From Mycolicibacterium austroafricanum (GTDB taxonomy: Bacteria > Actinomycetota > Actinomycetes > Mycobacteriales > Mycobacteriaceae), in the NCBI RefSeq assembly GCF_000612725.1, contig NZ_HG964456.1, positions 403,049 to 467,048 of the forward strand: a DNA stretch of 64,000 nt, written 5' to 3'. The position numbers and the translations under genes are program-made. Each line of letters begins with the position of its first letter. The stretch's first letter is position 1. Below, one piece after another: positions 16,862 through 24,814 of the stretch. The notes under the pieces are model-generated. The model made no database searches and had not been told where the DNA came from. It saw nothing but the letters and a program-made list of their open reading frames with translations.

Positions 16862-16876
16862 TGGGCGGGCCCACTA
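16859..16876. promoter_or_regulatory. palindrome between polA stop and tetR
   Basis: TAGTGGGC and GCCCACTA flank GG, an 18-bp perfect palindrome that starts on the polA stop codon and overlaps the expected -35 of the tetR promoter (-10 TAGGCT, 16888-16893). It could be a TetR operator. Confidence 0.45.
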
Positions 16877-16901
16877 GCGGACTCTCGTAGGCTGCAACGC
16901 T

Positions 16902-17531
16902 GTGGAGGCCGAGAAACGCCGCCGAGGCAGGCCCACCGGGTCGCGGGTCGACCCCGGTGAACGCCGTGCCCTGCTGCTGGACGCTGCCGAACGCGCCATC
17001 CGTGCCAACGGGCCCGACGTCGGTCTCGGCGACGTCGCGGCCGAGGCGGGCTTCGTCCGGTCGGCGGTGTACGCGATGTACCCCAACCGTGACGCGCTGC
17101 TCGCGGCCCTCAGCGAGCGCACCGCTCAGCGGCTGCTGGCCGACATCACCCGGCGGGCGGAAGGCTCGTCCGACCTCCGGCAGCGGATGGCGCTGTTCTT
17201 CGACGTCGTCTGCGGATGGATCGCCGCCGAGCCGGACGTGCACCGCGCCCTCAACAGCGATCCGGCCACCGGGGTGTTCGAGCAACTCGCCGCGGCTGTC
17301 GAGTTCATGTTGACGGCCGCCTTCGCCGCCGATGCCCGCGCGCCGGCTTCTGCGCCGTGGTCGCGTGCCATCGTGGGATCGGCGGTGTCGGCGGCCGAAT
17401 GGTGGTGTCGCACAGGCACAATGACGCGTGCCGAGCTCGTCGAGCACCTCACCGCGCTGTGCTGGGACGGCGGTGCGGCGCTGCCGTTCGTCGACGACGA
17501 CATCAAGGCCATTGACATCCGCCGACCATAA
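16902..17531 (+). CDS. TetR family transcriptional regulator
   Basis: This 209-residue protein starts at GTG 16902 with a basic arm (VEAEKRRRGRPTGSRV), then the TetR helix-turn-helix GLGDVAAEAGFVRSAVYAMYPNRDALLAAL and a helical ligand domain. A TAGGCT box nine bases upstream predicts a leaderless message. The stop codon lies inside a 33-bp inverted repeat that also contains the start of the carotenoid oxygenase gene, so that gene is the likely target. Ligand unknown, perhaps an apocarotenoid (inference). Confidence 0.88.
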   Translation: MEAEKRRRGRPTGSRVDPGERRALLLDAAERAIRANGPDVGLGDVAAEAGFVRSAVYAMYPNRDALLAALSERTAQRLLADITRRAEGSSDLRQRMALFFDVVCGWIAAEPDVHRALNSDPATGVFEQLAAAVEFMLTAAFAADARAPASAPWSRAIVGSAVSAAEWWCRTGTMTRAELVEHLTALCWDGGAALPFVDDDIKAIDIRRP

Positions 17532-17555
17532 AAGACACACTGTCTTTTATGGTCG
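17523..17555. promoter_or_regulatory. 33-bp inverted repeat spanning tetR stop and oxygenase start
   Basis: Arms CGACCATAAAAGACA (17523-17537) and TGTCTTTTATGGTCG (17541-17555) are perfectly complementary around CAC. The tetR stop (17529-17531) and the oxygenase ATG (17549-17551) both lie in it. It may be an operator, an RNA hairpin hiding the start codon, or both. Confidence 0.7.
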
Positions 17556-19057
17556 CGGGCACCCGGTACTGGGACGACATCGACGGTGAATTCGACATCC
17601 CGGTCGAGGAGATCACCGGAACTCTGCCCGAGGGGCTGACCGGCACGCTGTACCGCAACGGGTCCGGGCGCTGGAACATCGGTTCGTCGCCGGTGGAGAG
17701 CATCTACGACGCCGACGGAATGGTGAGCGCCTTCGTGCTGAACGGAGCCGGCGTCCGGTTCCGCAACAGGTTCGTCCGCACCAGGCATTTCGTCCAGTCG
17801 ACACGGGCCGGACGGCCCATCGGCCGCGGCTTCAGCGCGCAGCGGCCGGGCGGCATCCGGGCCAATGCGCTTCGCCTGCCGGTGAACACCGCCAATACCA
17901 GCGTGATGATGAACAACGATCGGCTACTGGCCCTTTGGGAGGGCGGCCGGCCGCACGAGCTCGATCCCGACAGCCTCGACACCTACGGGATGAGCGACCT
18001 CGGCGGTGCGTTGAGGGGCCCGGTGGGGGCGTACTCGGCGCACTACACGCTCGACCCCGAAACCGGCGCCAAGGTCAACTTCGGTTTCGACCCGTACTTT
18101 CCCCGGATCGACCTGCGGTGGGCGCTGCGCGGGGTGAGCGGTGCGGAACGACGCAGAAGGCTGCGGGACCTCGTCGGCGAAGCCGTACCCCGAGTTCGCT
18201 TGCGGCTCTACGAAACCGACACCGACGGCGTCACCCGCTATCTGCGCGCGGTCCCGCTGCCGGGGATGGGCATCGTGCACGACATGGCGCTGACCCGGCG
18301 CTACGCGATCTTCGTCGTCTCGCCGATGCGGATCAATCCGTGGGCACTCACCGGTCACGCGTCCTTCTGGGACTCCATGCGCTTCCTGACCGACACACCG
18401 ACGTACTTCCTGTTGGCGCCGCGTAGCGGCGGACCGGTGCGGACCGTCGAGACCGACGCCTTCTACCACTGGCACTTCACGAATGCCTACGACGACGGCG
18501 ACGACGTCGTGGTGGAGCTGCCGAGGTTCGCACCGCACACGTACGAGGGCGTGAAGAACTACACCGCGCATGTCCGGTCCGGCAGCGCCCAGGTCGGCGG
18601 CGCGGACCCATCGGATGCCGTGGTGCTGACCCGGTTCCGCATCGGATCGTCCGGTCGGGTCACGCGCGAACCGCTCGCCGATTTCGGTTGCGAGTTCCCG
18701 CAGATCGATCCCCGGCGTTCCACCAGGCGGCACGACTACTCCTACGTCGCGGTGCAGGACCCGGTGCGGTTCCAGGGCCAGGGGATCGCCCGCATCGACC
18801 ACCGCAGTGGAGCCGGCCAGGTGTTCTGTCCGCCCGGAAACGTGCTTGTGGAGCCGACTTTCGTGCCGAGGCCCGGCGGCGACGCCGAAGACGACGGCTG
18901 GGTGATCACCGTCGGCTACCAGGAAAGCCACCACCGCAGCCGGCTCATGGTGTTCGACGCCGCCGGAATCGCCGACGGCCCCGTCGCCGAAGCGTGGCTG
19001 CCGTTCCATGTCCCGATGAGCTATCACGGCACATTCACCTCGCGGGTCGCCCGCTGA
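17549..19057 (+). CDS. carotenoid cleavage oxygenase (RPE65 / CCD family)
   Basis: The 502-residue non-haem iron dioxygenase has the four family histidines: H165 (AYSAHYTLD), H244 (GIVHDMA), H307/H309 (YHWHF) and H493 (SYHGTF), with Glu second-shell residues between. Such enzymes split conjugated double bonds in carotenoids or stilbenoids to apocarotenals; mycobacteria encode several, including retinal-forming ones. No signal peptide. The ATG is inside the inverted repeat downstream of tetR and has no Shine-Dalgarno. No carotenoid synthesis genes are in this window, so the substrate may be imported. Confidence 0.9.
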   Translation: MVAGTRYWDDIDGEFDIPVEEITGTLPEGLTGTLYRNGSGRWNIGSSPVESIYDADGMVSAFVLNGAGVRFRNRFVRTRHFVQSTRAGRPIGRGFSAQRPGGIRANALRLPVNTANTSVMMNNDRLLALWEGGRPHELDPDSLDTYGMSDLGGALRGPVGAYSAHYTLDPETGAKVNFGFDPYFPRIDLRWALRGVSGAERRRRLRDLVGEAVPRVRLRLYETDTDGVTRYLRAVPLPGMGIVHDMALTRRYAIFVVSPMRINPWALTGHASFWDSMRFLTDTPTYFLLAPRSGGPVRTVETDAFYHWHFTNAYDDGDDVVVELPRFAPHTYEGVKNYTAHVRSGSAQVGGADPSDAVVLTRFRIGSSGRVTREPLADFGCEFPQIDPRRSTRRHDYSYVAVQDPVRFQGQGIARIDHRSGAGQVFCPPGNVLVEPTFVPRPGGDAEDDGWVITVGYQESHHRSRLMVFDAAGIADGPVAEAWLPFHVPMSYHGTFTSRVAR

Positions 19058-19083
19058 CCCGCTCCGGCCGTTATGTAGGGTTG

Positions 19084-19090
19084 TATACAT
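19084..19090 (+). promoter_or_regulatory. -10 box of the thioesterase gene, with a TATGTA/TACATA repeat
   Basis: TATACAT ends eight bases before GTG 19098, predicting a leaderless start. TATGTA (19072-19077) and TACATA (19086-19091) form a loose inverted repeat over the promoter. Confidence 0.5.
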
Positions 19091-19097
19091 AGGGGGG

Positions 19098-19922
19098 GTG
19101 AAAGGACTGCGCGTGCCCGGACACCCGTTCGACGATGCGATCGAACTTGAATCCACCGAAGCCAAGGGTGTGCTGCGCGGGCACACCAGTCCCGAATGGG
19201 CGAACATGGTCGGCCCGTTCGGCGGAGTGACCGCGGCCGCCCTGCTGCGCGCCGTCCAACTGCAGCCCGACCGGACCGGTGACCCCGTCGCACTGACGGT
19301 GAACTTCGCCGCACCCGTACTCGACGGTGTATTCGACATCGCGGCCAAGCCTGTCCGCACCAACCGCACGAACCAGCACTGGCTGATCGAGTTGTGGCAG
19401 GACGGCGAGATCAGGACCAACGCCACAGCGGTGTTCGGGTTGCGCCGAGACACCTGGTCGGACACCGAACGGTTGCGGCCTTCGGTCCCGGAGCCTGAGG
19501 ACATCGCGCCGACCGGCTTGCCCGGGACGGTGGTGTGGGCCGGCCACTACGACATGCGGTACGTCGAGGGCGGCATCCCCGGGGACGGTCACGGCCCGGC
19601 AGGCTCGTCGACCACCACGTTGTGGGCGCGGGACCGGCGGGGCCGCGCACTGGATTTCCCGTCTCTGACCGCGCTCAGCGACATCTTCTATCCCCGCGTA
19701 TTCCTGCGCCGAGGCGCGCCGTCGCCCGCCGGCACCATTTCGCTGACCACCTACTTCCACGCCGATGGAGACGAACTCGCGTCAGCCGGTGGGGATTTCG
19801 TCCTGTGCCGGGCCCGCGCGCATCGCTTCTCGCGCGGGTATTTCGACCACTCGGCCGAGATCTGGAGCCGCTCGGGTGACCTGCTCGTCACCACCCACCA
19901 GGTCGTCTACTTCAAGACCTAG
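19098..19922 (+). CDS. acyl-CoA thioesterase family protein (double hotdog, TesB-like)
   Basis: The 274-residue protein fits a double-hotdog thioesterase: HTSPEWANMVGPFGGVTAAALLRA in the first half with the GPFGG turn, and TTTLWARDRRGRALDFPSLTALSDIFYPRVF in the second with the conserved Asp/Ser-Thr surface. It would hydrolyse acyl-CoA esters. Its last 11 bases overlap the convergent PrsW gene. It lacks an adjacent pathway that would name its substrate. Confidence 0.85.
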   Translation: MKGLRVPGHPFDDAIELESTEAKGVLRGHTSPEWANMVGPFGGVTAAALLRAVQLQPDRTGDPVALTVNFAAPVLDGVFDIAAKPVRTNRTNQHWLIELWQDGEIRTNATAVFGLRRDTWSDTERLRPSVPEPEDIAPTGLPGTVVWAGHYDMRYVEGGIPGDGHGPAGSSTTTLWARDRRGRALDFPSLTALSDIFYPRVFLRRGAPSPAGTISLTTYFHADGDELASAGGDFVLCRARAHRFSRGYFDHSAEIWSRSGDLLVTTHQVVYFKT

Positions 19923-21111
19923 GCGCAGGTGGCGCGTACGTCCTGAAACCGGCCAATCGCTGCAGCGCCGGTGACGCCGCCCTCGCGGCGTACACCGCGA
20001 ACGTCTCCTCGTGGAGCAGGGCCGCCAGCCGCTGGTCGCCGAAGCCGCGGTCGAAGCGGTCGCGCACGAACGCCAACTCGACGACCCGTTGCGCGAACTG
20101 TTTGACGGAGTCCCCGGCCGGCTTGCCGCCGAACCGGGTGGCCTCGGCCACCGCCTGCCTGCGCGTCCGCAGCGAGCCCAGCCACGTCGCCTCGTTGGCG
20201 GTGATGACGCCCGCGGCGACCATCCCGGGCAGCTTCTCGGCGACGACGCGCTGTTCTCTGCGCCGGCTGTCGACCGCCAGCGCAATCGCCAGCCCGAACA
20301 CCGGCATCATCCAGAACACATAGGTGCCGAAGTAGGCGCCCGCACCCAGTAGCGAGGAGCCGTTCCACATCGCGTGCAGAACGACCGCGCCGAGATACCC
20401 GAGCAGAATGCAGCCCGCCTTGGCGATCCCGCTGCGCCTGTGCAACGCGAACCAGACTCCCAGCGCGAACAACGTGGTGAACAACGAGTGCGCGAACGGG
20501 CCCATGACCAGCCGCAGCACCGCGGTGAACAGGGAATCGGCCAGCGATTCGCCGTTGGCGATGTAGAGGATGTCCTCGAGCCACGCGAAGCCCGCGCCGA
20601 CCAGTCCCGCGTACACCAGGCAGTCGGTCAGTGAGTTCATCTCGTTGCGACGCGCACCGTTCATCATCAGTAGCAGGAACAGCCCCTTGGCCGCCTCCTC
20701 GGTCACCGGCGCGCCGACGACCAGCGCGAACGGACTCATTCCGGTGGCGGCTGGATCGACCGCCGGATTGAGCCAGGCGTCGAGGAAGATCTGCAGGATC
20801 GCGGAGATCACCACGGCGACGGATGTGCCCCAGACGAACGCGAACACCAGCAGCCGCGGTGGTTCCGGTTCCCAGCGGTCAAGCCACAGATAGGCCAGCA
20901 CGACCAGGGTCATCGCGACGCTGGACAACACGAACCCGATCGCTGTGCCGACCGGGTTGGCCAGGGTCAGCAGGATGACGATCAGCCCCGCCAGGGTGCC
21001 CAGCCCGATGATCAGGCCCAACGGTGCGCCGACCGAGCGGACACGCCGCGCGAACGGGGCGCCGTAGTGCGGAAAGCGGTGAGGCCCCCCAGGGGCGCCG
21101 GCGTAGGACAC
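19912..21111 (-). CDS. PrsW family intramembrane metalloprotease
   Basis: A 399-residue membrane protein with about eight transmembrane helices. The PrsW signature EEAAK (E138-E139) is followed by WLEDILYI and H-containing helices (GPFAHSLFTT, VVLHAMWNG) that supply the metal-binding histidines. In Bacillus PrsW starts regulated cleavage of anti-sigma factor RsiW; in mycobacteria the target is unknown. The C-terminal 100 residues are soluble and helical. GTG start; divergent from rpsA. The sigma factor gene downstream of rpsA has no anti-sigma gene, so no direct link is implied. Confidence 0.88.
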   Translation of the reverse strand: MSYAGAPGGPHRFPHYGAPFARRVRSVGAPLGLIIGLGTLAGLIVILLTLANPVGTAIGFVLSSVAMTLVVLAYLWLDRWEPEPPRLLVFAFVWGTSVAVVISAILQIFLDAWLNPAVDPAATGMSPFALVVGAPVTEEAAKGLFLLLMMNGARRNEMNSLTDCLVYAGLVGAGFAWLEDILYIANGESLADSLFTAVLRLVMGPFAHSLFTTLFALGVWFALHRRSGIAKAGCILLGYLGAVVLHAMWNGSSLLGAGAYFGTYVFWMMPVFGLAIALAVDSRRREQRVVAEKLPGMVAAGVITANEATWLGSLRTRRQAVAEATRFGGKPAGDSVKQFAQRVVELAFVRDRFDRGFGDQRLAALLHEETFAVYAARAASPALQRLAGFRTYAPPAPRS

Positions 21112-21230
21112 GACAGCAGGTTAGCCGGTTCGGGGAGGCGGGTTTGTCCAGCAAGGACCCAGTCGAGTAGCCTTGTCGAGTACCTGTGTGCGCTGTTCGC
21201 GGGTGCCAAAAACAAAACACACTCTGTCCC

Positions 21231-21236
21231 TACGAT
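21231..21236 (+). promoter_or_regulatory. -10 box of rpsA
   Basis: TACGAT is followed by a leader of about 20 nt that contains CCGGAG (21246-21251) before the ATG at 21263. Confidence 0.45.
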
Positions 21237-21262
21237 TAAACCTGTCCGGAGCAACCCACCAC

Positions 21263-22708
21263 ATGCCAAGTCCCTCCGTCACCTCGCCGCAAGTAGCCGT
21301 CAACGACATCGGCTCGGCTGAGGACTTTCTCGCCGCCATCGACAAAACCATCAAATACTTCAACGATGGCGACATCGTCGAGGGAACCATCGTCAAGGTT
21401 GACCGTGACGAAGTCCTGCTCGACATCGGTTACAAGACTGAAGGCGTCATCCCTTCCCGCGAGCTGTCCATCAAGCACGACGTCGACCCCAATGAGGTTG
21501 TGTCCGTCGGCGACGAGGTCGAAGCTCTGGTCCTCACCAAGGAGGACAAGGAAGGCCGCCTGATCCTGTCCAAGAAGCGCGCTCAGTACGAGCGTGCCTG
21601 GGGCACCATCGAAGAGCTCAAGGAGAAGGACGAGGCCGTCAAGGGCACCGTCATCGAGGTCGTCAAGGGCGGCCTGATCCTCGACATCGGTCTGCGCGGC
21701 TTCCTGCCCGCCTCGCTGGTCGAGATGCGTCGTGTCCGCGATCTGCAGCCGTACATCGGCAAGGAGATCGAGGCCAAGATCATCGAGCTCGACAAGAACC
21801 GCAACAACGTGGTGCTCTCGCGTCGCGCCTGGCTGGAGCAGACCCAGTCCGAGGTGCGCAGCGAGTTCCTCAACCAGCTCACCAAGGGCGCCATCCGCAA
21901 GGGTGTGGTGTCGTCGATCGTCAACTTCGGCGCGTTCGTCGATCTCGGCGGCGTCGACGGCCTAGTGCACGTCTCCGAGCTGTCCTGGAAGCACATCGAC
22001 CACCCGTCCGAGGTCGTCCAGGTGGGCGACGAGGTCACCGTCGAGGTGCTCGACGTCGACATGGACCGCGAGCGGGTTTCGCTGTCGCTCAAGGCAACTC
22101 AGGAAGATCCGTGGCGCCACTTCGCGCGTACCCACGCGATCGGTCAGATCGTGCCGGGCAAGGTCACCAAGCTGGTGCCGTTCGGTGCGTTCGTCCGCGT
22201 CGAGGAGGGCATCGAGGGCCTGGTGCACATCTCGGAGCTCTCCGAGCGCCACGTCGAGGTTCCGGACCAGGTGGTCCAGGTCGGCGACGACGCGATGGTC
22301 AAGGTCATCGACATCGACCTGGAGCGTCGCCGGATCTCGCTGAGCCTCAAGCAGGCCAACGAGGACTACTCCGAGGAGTTCGAGGCCTGGAAGTACGGCA
22401 TGGCCGACAGCTACGACGACCAGGGCAACTACATCTTCCCCGAGGGCTTCGACGCCGACACCAACGAGTGGCTCGAAGGCTTCGAGAAGCAGCGTGACGA
22501 GTGGGAGGCGCGGTACGCCGAGGCCGAGCGCCGCCACAAGATGCACACTGCGCAGATGGAGAAGTTCGCTGCTGCCGAGGCCGAGGAGGCCGCCCGCCCG
22601 ACGTCTTCGTCGTCGAACGGTGCGCGCTCCGAGGAGTCGGCAGGCGGGTCGCTCGCCAGCGACGCGCAGCTCGCCGCTCTGCGCGAGAAGCTCGCGGGCA
22701 ACGCCTGA
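21263..22708 (+). CDS. rpsA: 30S ribosomal protein S1
   Basis: This 481-residue protein, the same length as M. tuberculosis RpsA, has four S1 RNA-binding domains (about 35-105, 125-190, 205-275, 292-362; for example DGDIVEGTIVKVDRDEVLLDIGYKTEGVIP and GVVSSIVNFGAFVDLGGVDGLVHVSELSW) and an acidic, Ser-rich tail ending GGSLASDAQLAALREKLAGNA. It binds mRNA at the ribosome and trans-translation components. ATG 21263 is chosen over the longer frame because conserved MPSPSVTSPQVAVNDIGS starts there. It is followed by a strong terminator. Confidence 0.98.
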   Translation: MPSPSVTSPQVAVNDIGSAEDFLAAIDKTIKYFNDGDIVEGTIVKVDRDEVLLDIGYKTEGVIPSRELSIKHDVDPNEVVSVGDEVEALVLTKEDKEGRLILSKKRAQYERAWGTIEELKEKDEAVKGTVIEVVKGGLILDIGLRGFLPASLVEMRRVRDLQPYIGKEIEAKIIELDKNRNNVVLSRRAWLEQTQSEVRSEFLNQLTKGAIRKGVVSSIVNFGAFVDLGGVDGLVHVSELSWKHIDHPSEVVQVGDEVTVEVLDVDMDRERVSLSLKATQEDPWRHFARTHAIGQIVPGKVTKLVPFGAFVRVEEGIEGLVHISELSERHVEVPDQVVQVGDDAMVKVIDIDLERRRISLSLKQANEDYSEEFEAWKYGMADSYDDQGNYIFPEGFDADTNEWLEGFEKQRDEWEARYAEAERRHKMHTAQMEKFAAAEAEEAARPTSSSSNGARSEESAGGSLASDAQLAALREKLAGNA

Positions 22709-22720
22709 TTCGTGACGATC

Positions 22721-22753
22721 AAAGGCCCCGGCTCCTGGTGAGCCGGGGCCTTT
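22721..22753. terminator. bidirectional terminator between rpsA and the sigma factor gene
   Basis: AAAGGCCCCGGCTC (22721-22734) and GAGCCGGGGCCTTT (22740-22753) form a perfect 14-bp stem with a CTGGT loop, with a T run on either strand, between two convergent genes. Confidence 0.9.
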
Positions 22754-22766
22754 GTCGTGCAGGCGG

Positions 22767-23987
22767 TCAGCCGCCGCATTCGGCGATCCGGCGCGCCAGG
22801 AACTCCCGCCCGGGTATTGACCCGTTCGCGGCCAGGGCATGTCGATACGACACCACGGCCTCGTCGTCACGGCCCGCGCGCCGGAGCAGATCGGCGCGCA
22901 CCGTGGCCACCAGGGGAGAGCGCGCCAGCCGCGGATCGTCGGCCACCGTCTCCAACGCTGCCAGCCCGGCATCCGGGCCGTCGCGGAATCCGACGGCCAT
23001 GGCGCGGTTGGCCCGCACCACCGGCGAATCGGCGATACCGAGCAGCCGGTCGTAGGCCGCGCAGATGGTGACCCAGTCGGTCTGCTCCCAGCAGGGAGCA
23101 GTCGCGTGTACGGCGGCGATCACCGCCTGCGGCAGGTACGGTCCGGGCGACCCGCCGGCTCGGCGTAACTGCTCCAGGCCACGGGCGATCTTGCCGCGAT
23201 CCCAGCGCCGCCGGTCCTGCTCCTCCAACGGCACCAGCGTCCCACGTCCGTCGGTCCGGGTGGCGCGACGCGAATCATGCAGCAGCACAAGGGCCGCCAG
23301 CGCATGCCCCTCGGGTTCCTCGGGCATCGCCACGCACAGTTCACCGGTGAGGCGCACCGCCTCGTCGCACAGCTCATCGCGGATCGCCGAGGGGCCGGCG
23401 GTGGACCAGTAGCCCTCGGTGAACACCGAGTAGATGCAGGCCAGCACGTGTGGTGTGCGCTGGGCCAGCAACTCGCCCGGCGGAACCCGCAGCGGAATGT
23501 TCGCGTGCCGGATCTTGGCTTTGGCGCGGGTGATTCGCTGCCCGACCGCGGCTTCGCTCTGCAACAGGGCCCGCGCGATCTCGGCGACCGTGAGCCCGGA
23601 CACCAGTCGCAGCGTCAGCGCAAGCTGCGACGGCCGCTCCAGCGCAGGGTGCGCGCAGGTGAACATCATCCGCAGCTCGTCGTCGCGCACCCGGTGGGGC
23701 ACTTCGGGTCCGTCGGTGCGGGCAATGATGTCGTCGAGCACCGCTGCCAACTCCTTCCCCGGGCGAGCCGACTCGCGCCGCAGACGGTCGCGTGCCCGGT
23801 TGCGGGCCGTCGTCACCAGCCAGGCGCCGGGCACCTCGGGCACCCCGTCGCGCGGCCAGGACCGCAGCGCGTCGGCGCAGGCCTCCTGGACGGCGTCCTC
23901 GGCGACGGTGAGATCGCCGCACCAACGTGCGATCGCGGCCACCGTGCGACCCCATTCGCGCCGGAAGACGCCGTCCAGGGACTGCAT
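22767..23987 (-). CDS. ECF RNA polymerase sigma factor, ECF42-type with C-terminal extension
   Basis: The 406-residue protein contains sigma region 2 (about 8-80: AVQEACADALRSWPRDGVPEVPGAWLVTTARNRARDRLRR), region 4 (about 115-165: LVSGLTVAEIARALLQSEAAVGQRITRAKAKI) and a long C-terminal helical extension (DUF6596/TPR-like) with TEGYWSTAGP. This architecture plus the DGPF-domain gene directly upstream identifies the ECF42 group, which works without an anti-sigma factor and is controlled through its own extension. It starts six bases after its partner's stop and should transcribe the DGPF operon. Confidence 0.9.
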   Translation of the reverse strand: MQSLDGVFRREWGRTVAAIARWCGDLTVAEDAVQEACADALRSWPRDGVPEVPGAWLVTTARNRARDRLRRESARPGKELAAVLDDIIARTDGPEVPHRVRDDELRMMFTCAHPALERPSQLALTLRLVSGLTVAEIARALLQSEAAVGQRITRAKAKIRHANIPLRVPPGELLAQRTPHVLACIYSVFTEGYWSTAGPSAIRDELCDEAVRLTGELCVAMPEEPEGHALAALVLLHDSRRATRTDGRGTLVPLEEQDRRRWDRGKIARGLEQLRRAGGSPGPYLPQAVIAAVHATAPCWEQTDWVTICAAYDRLLGIADSPVVRANRAMAVGFRDGPDAGLAALETVADDPRLARSPLVATVRADLLRRAGRDDEAVVSYRHALAANGSIPGREFLARRIAECGG

Positions 23988-23993
23988 CCGCGG

Positions 23994-24692
23994 CTAAAGC
24001 CCTGCCACACCCGCGAGCCGGCGCACCTGCACCGCCCCCGCGGGAATCATCGCGGCCACCTTCGCGGCTTCGTCGCGGTCGGCGGCGCGCAACAGATAGA
24101 AGCCGTTGGCCACCTCGGCGCTCTCGGCGAACGGCCCATCGGTCATCAGCACCTCGGTCCCGCGCACCCGGACCGTCGTCGCGGTCGTCGGGGGGTGCAG
24201 CGGAGCCCCGCCGAGCACGTGCTCGCCGGCCGCGGCGTTGAAGTCGGCATGCCGGCACACACCCTCGTCCCACTCCGGGGTGCAGGGCGTCGTGACCTGC
24301 TCGGCCGGCTCCAGCAGCAGTGCCAGCCAGTCGTTTCCGGTGGTCGGCCGGTCGGGGGCGTTCCAGTGCACCATCGGCCAGACCTCCACGGCGCCGTACC
24401 CGGCCGCGGGGATCTGCTCGGCGAGCTTGAGCGCGTCGTCGAGGTTGTCGGCCTCGAAGACATAGAACCCGCCTGCCACCTCGGCGCCTTCGGCGAAGGG
24501 CCCGTCGGTGACCATCGGGTTGTCCGGCCCGCCGCTGATGCGCACCGCCTCCGTCGCGGACGCCAGCGCGTCACCGGCGAGGATGGCCCGTGCCGCCAGA
24601 GCGTGGAAATCGGTGTATGCACGCATTTCGGACTCACGCTGTTCGGGGGTCAGGTCACGCTCGGGAACCTGCAGCAGTGCGAAGTAGTACAT
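23994..24692 (-). CDS. DGPF/YCII domain protein, two-domain partner of the ECF sigma factor
   Basis: The 232-residue protein has two YCII/DGPF domains, each with the motif: VTDGPFAEGAEVAGGFYVF (about residue 70) and MTDGPFAESAEVANGFYLL (about residue 185). Most ECF42 partners are single-domain; this one is a tandem duplication or fusion. DGPF proteins are the usual targets of ECF42 sigma factors; their function is unknown though the fold is a ferredoxin-like small-molecule binder. Start ATG 24692 has GGAGG seven bases upstream. Confidence 0.88.
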   Translation of the reverse strand: MYYFALLQVPERDLTPEQRESEMRAYTDFHALAARAILAGDALASATEAVRISGGPDNPMVTDGPFAEGAEVAGGFYVFEADNLDDALKLAEQIPAAGYGAVEVWPMVHWNAPDRPTTGNDWLALLLEPAEQVTTPCTPEWDEGVCRHADFNAAAGEHVLGGAPLHPPTTATTVRVRGTEVLMTDGPFAESAEVANGFYLLRAADRDEAAKVAAMIPAGAVQVRRLAGVAGL

Positions 24693-24713
24693 GGTGATGT
24701 CCTCCGGAGCCTG

Positions 24714-24737
24714 GAGTGGAACCCTGGTGTTCCACTC
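24714..24737. promoter_or_regulatory. inverted repeat in the DGPF-sigma operon leader
   Basis: GAGTGGAAC (24714-24722) and GTTCCACTC (24729-24737) are perfect 9-bp arms around CCTGGT. The repeat lies between the proposed transcription start and the Shine-Dalgarno, so it may be a leader hairpin or an operator. Confidence 0.55.
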
Positions 24738-24748
24738 TCTACCTGACC

Positions 24749-24775
24749 GACGAACGGCGCCGCACGAATCCGACA
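24749..24775 (-). promoter_or_regulatory. candidate ECF42-type promoter
   Basis: On the minus strand TGTCGG (24775-24770) and CGTC (24752-24749) are 17 bases apart. ECF42 promoters are reported to have a TGTCGA-like -35 and a short CG-rich -10, which this resembles, so the operon may be autoregulated. Confidence 0.45.
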
Positions 24776-24814
24776 CGTGCATCGACACCGTGCACGGCCT
24801 GACACACTGGTGCG

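Noticed and set aside
17523..17555. Rho-independent terminator after tetR
   Set aside because: The stem is AT-rich, the T run lies inside the stem and is followed directly by the next start codon, so an operator or start-hiding hairpin is more likely.
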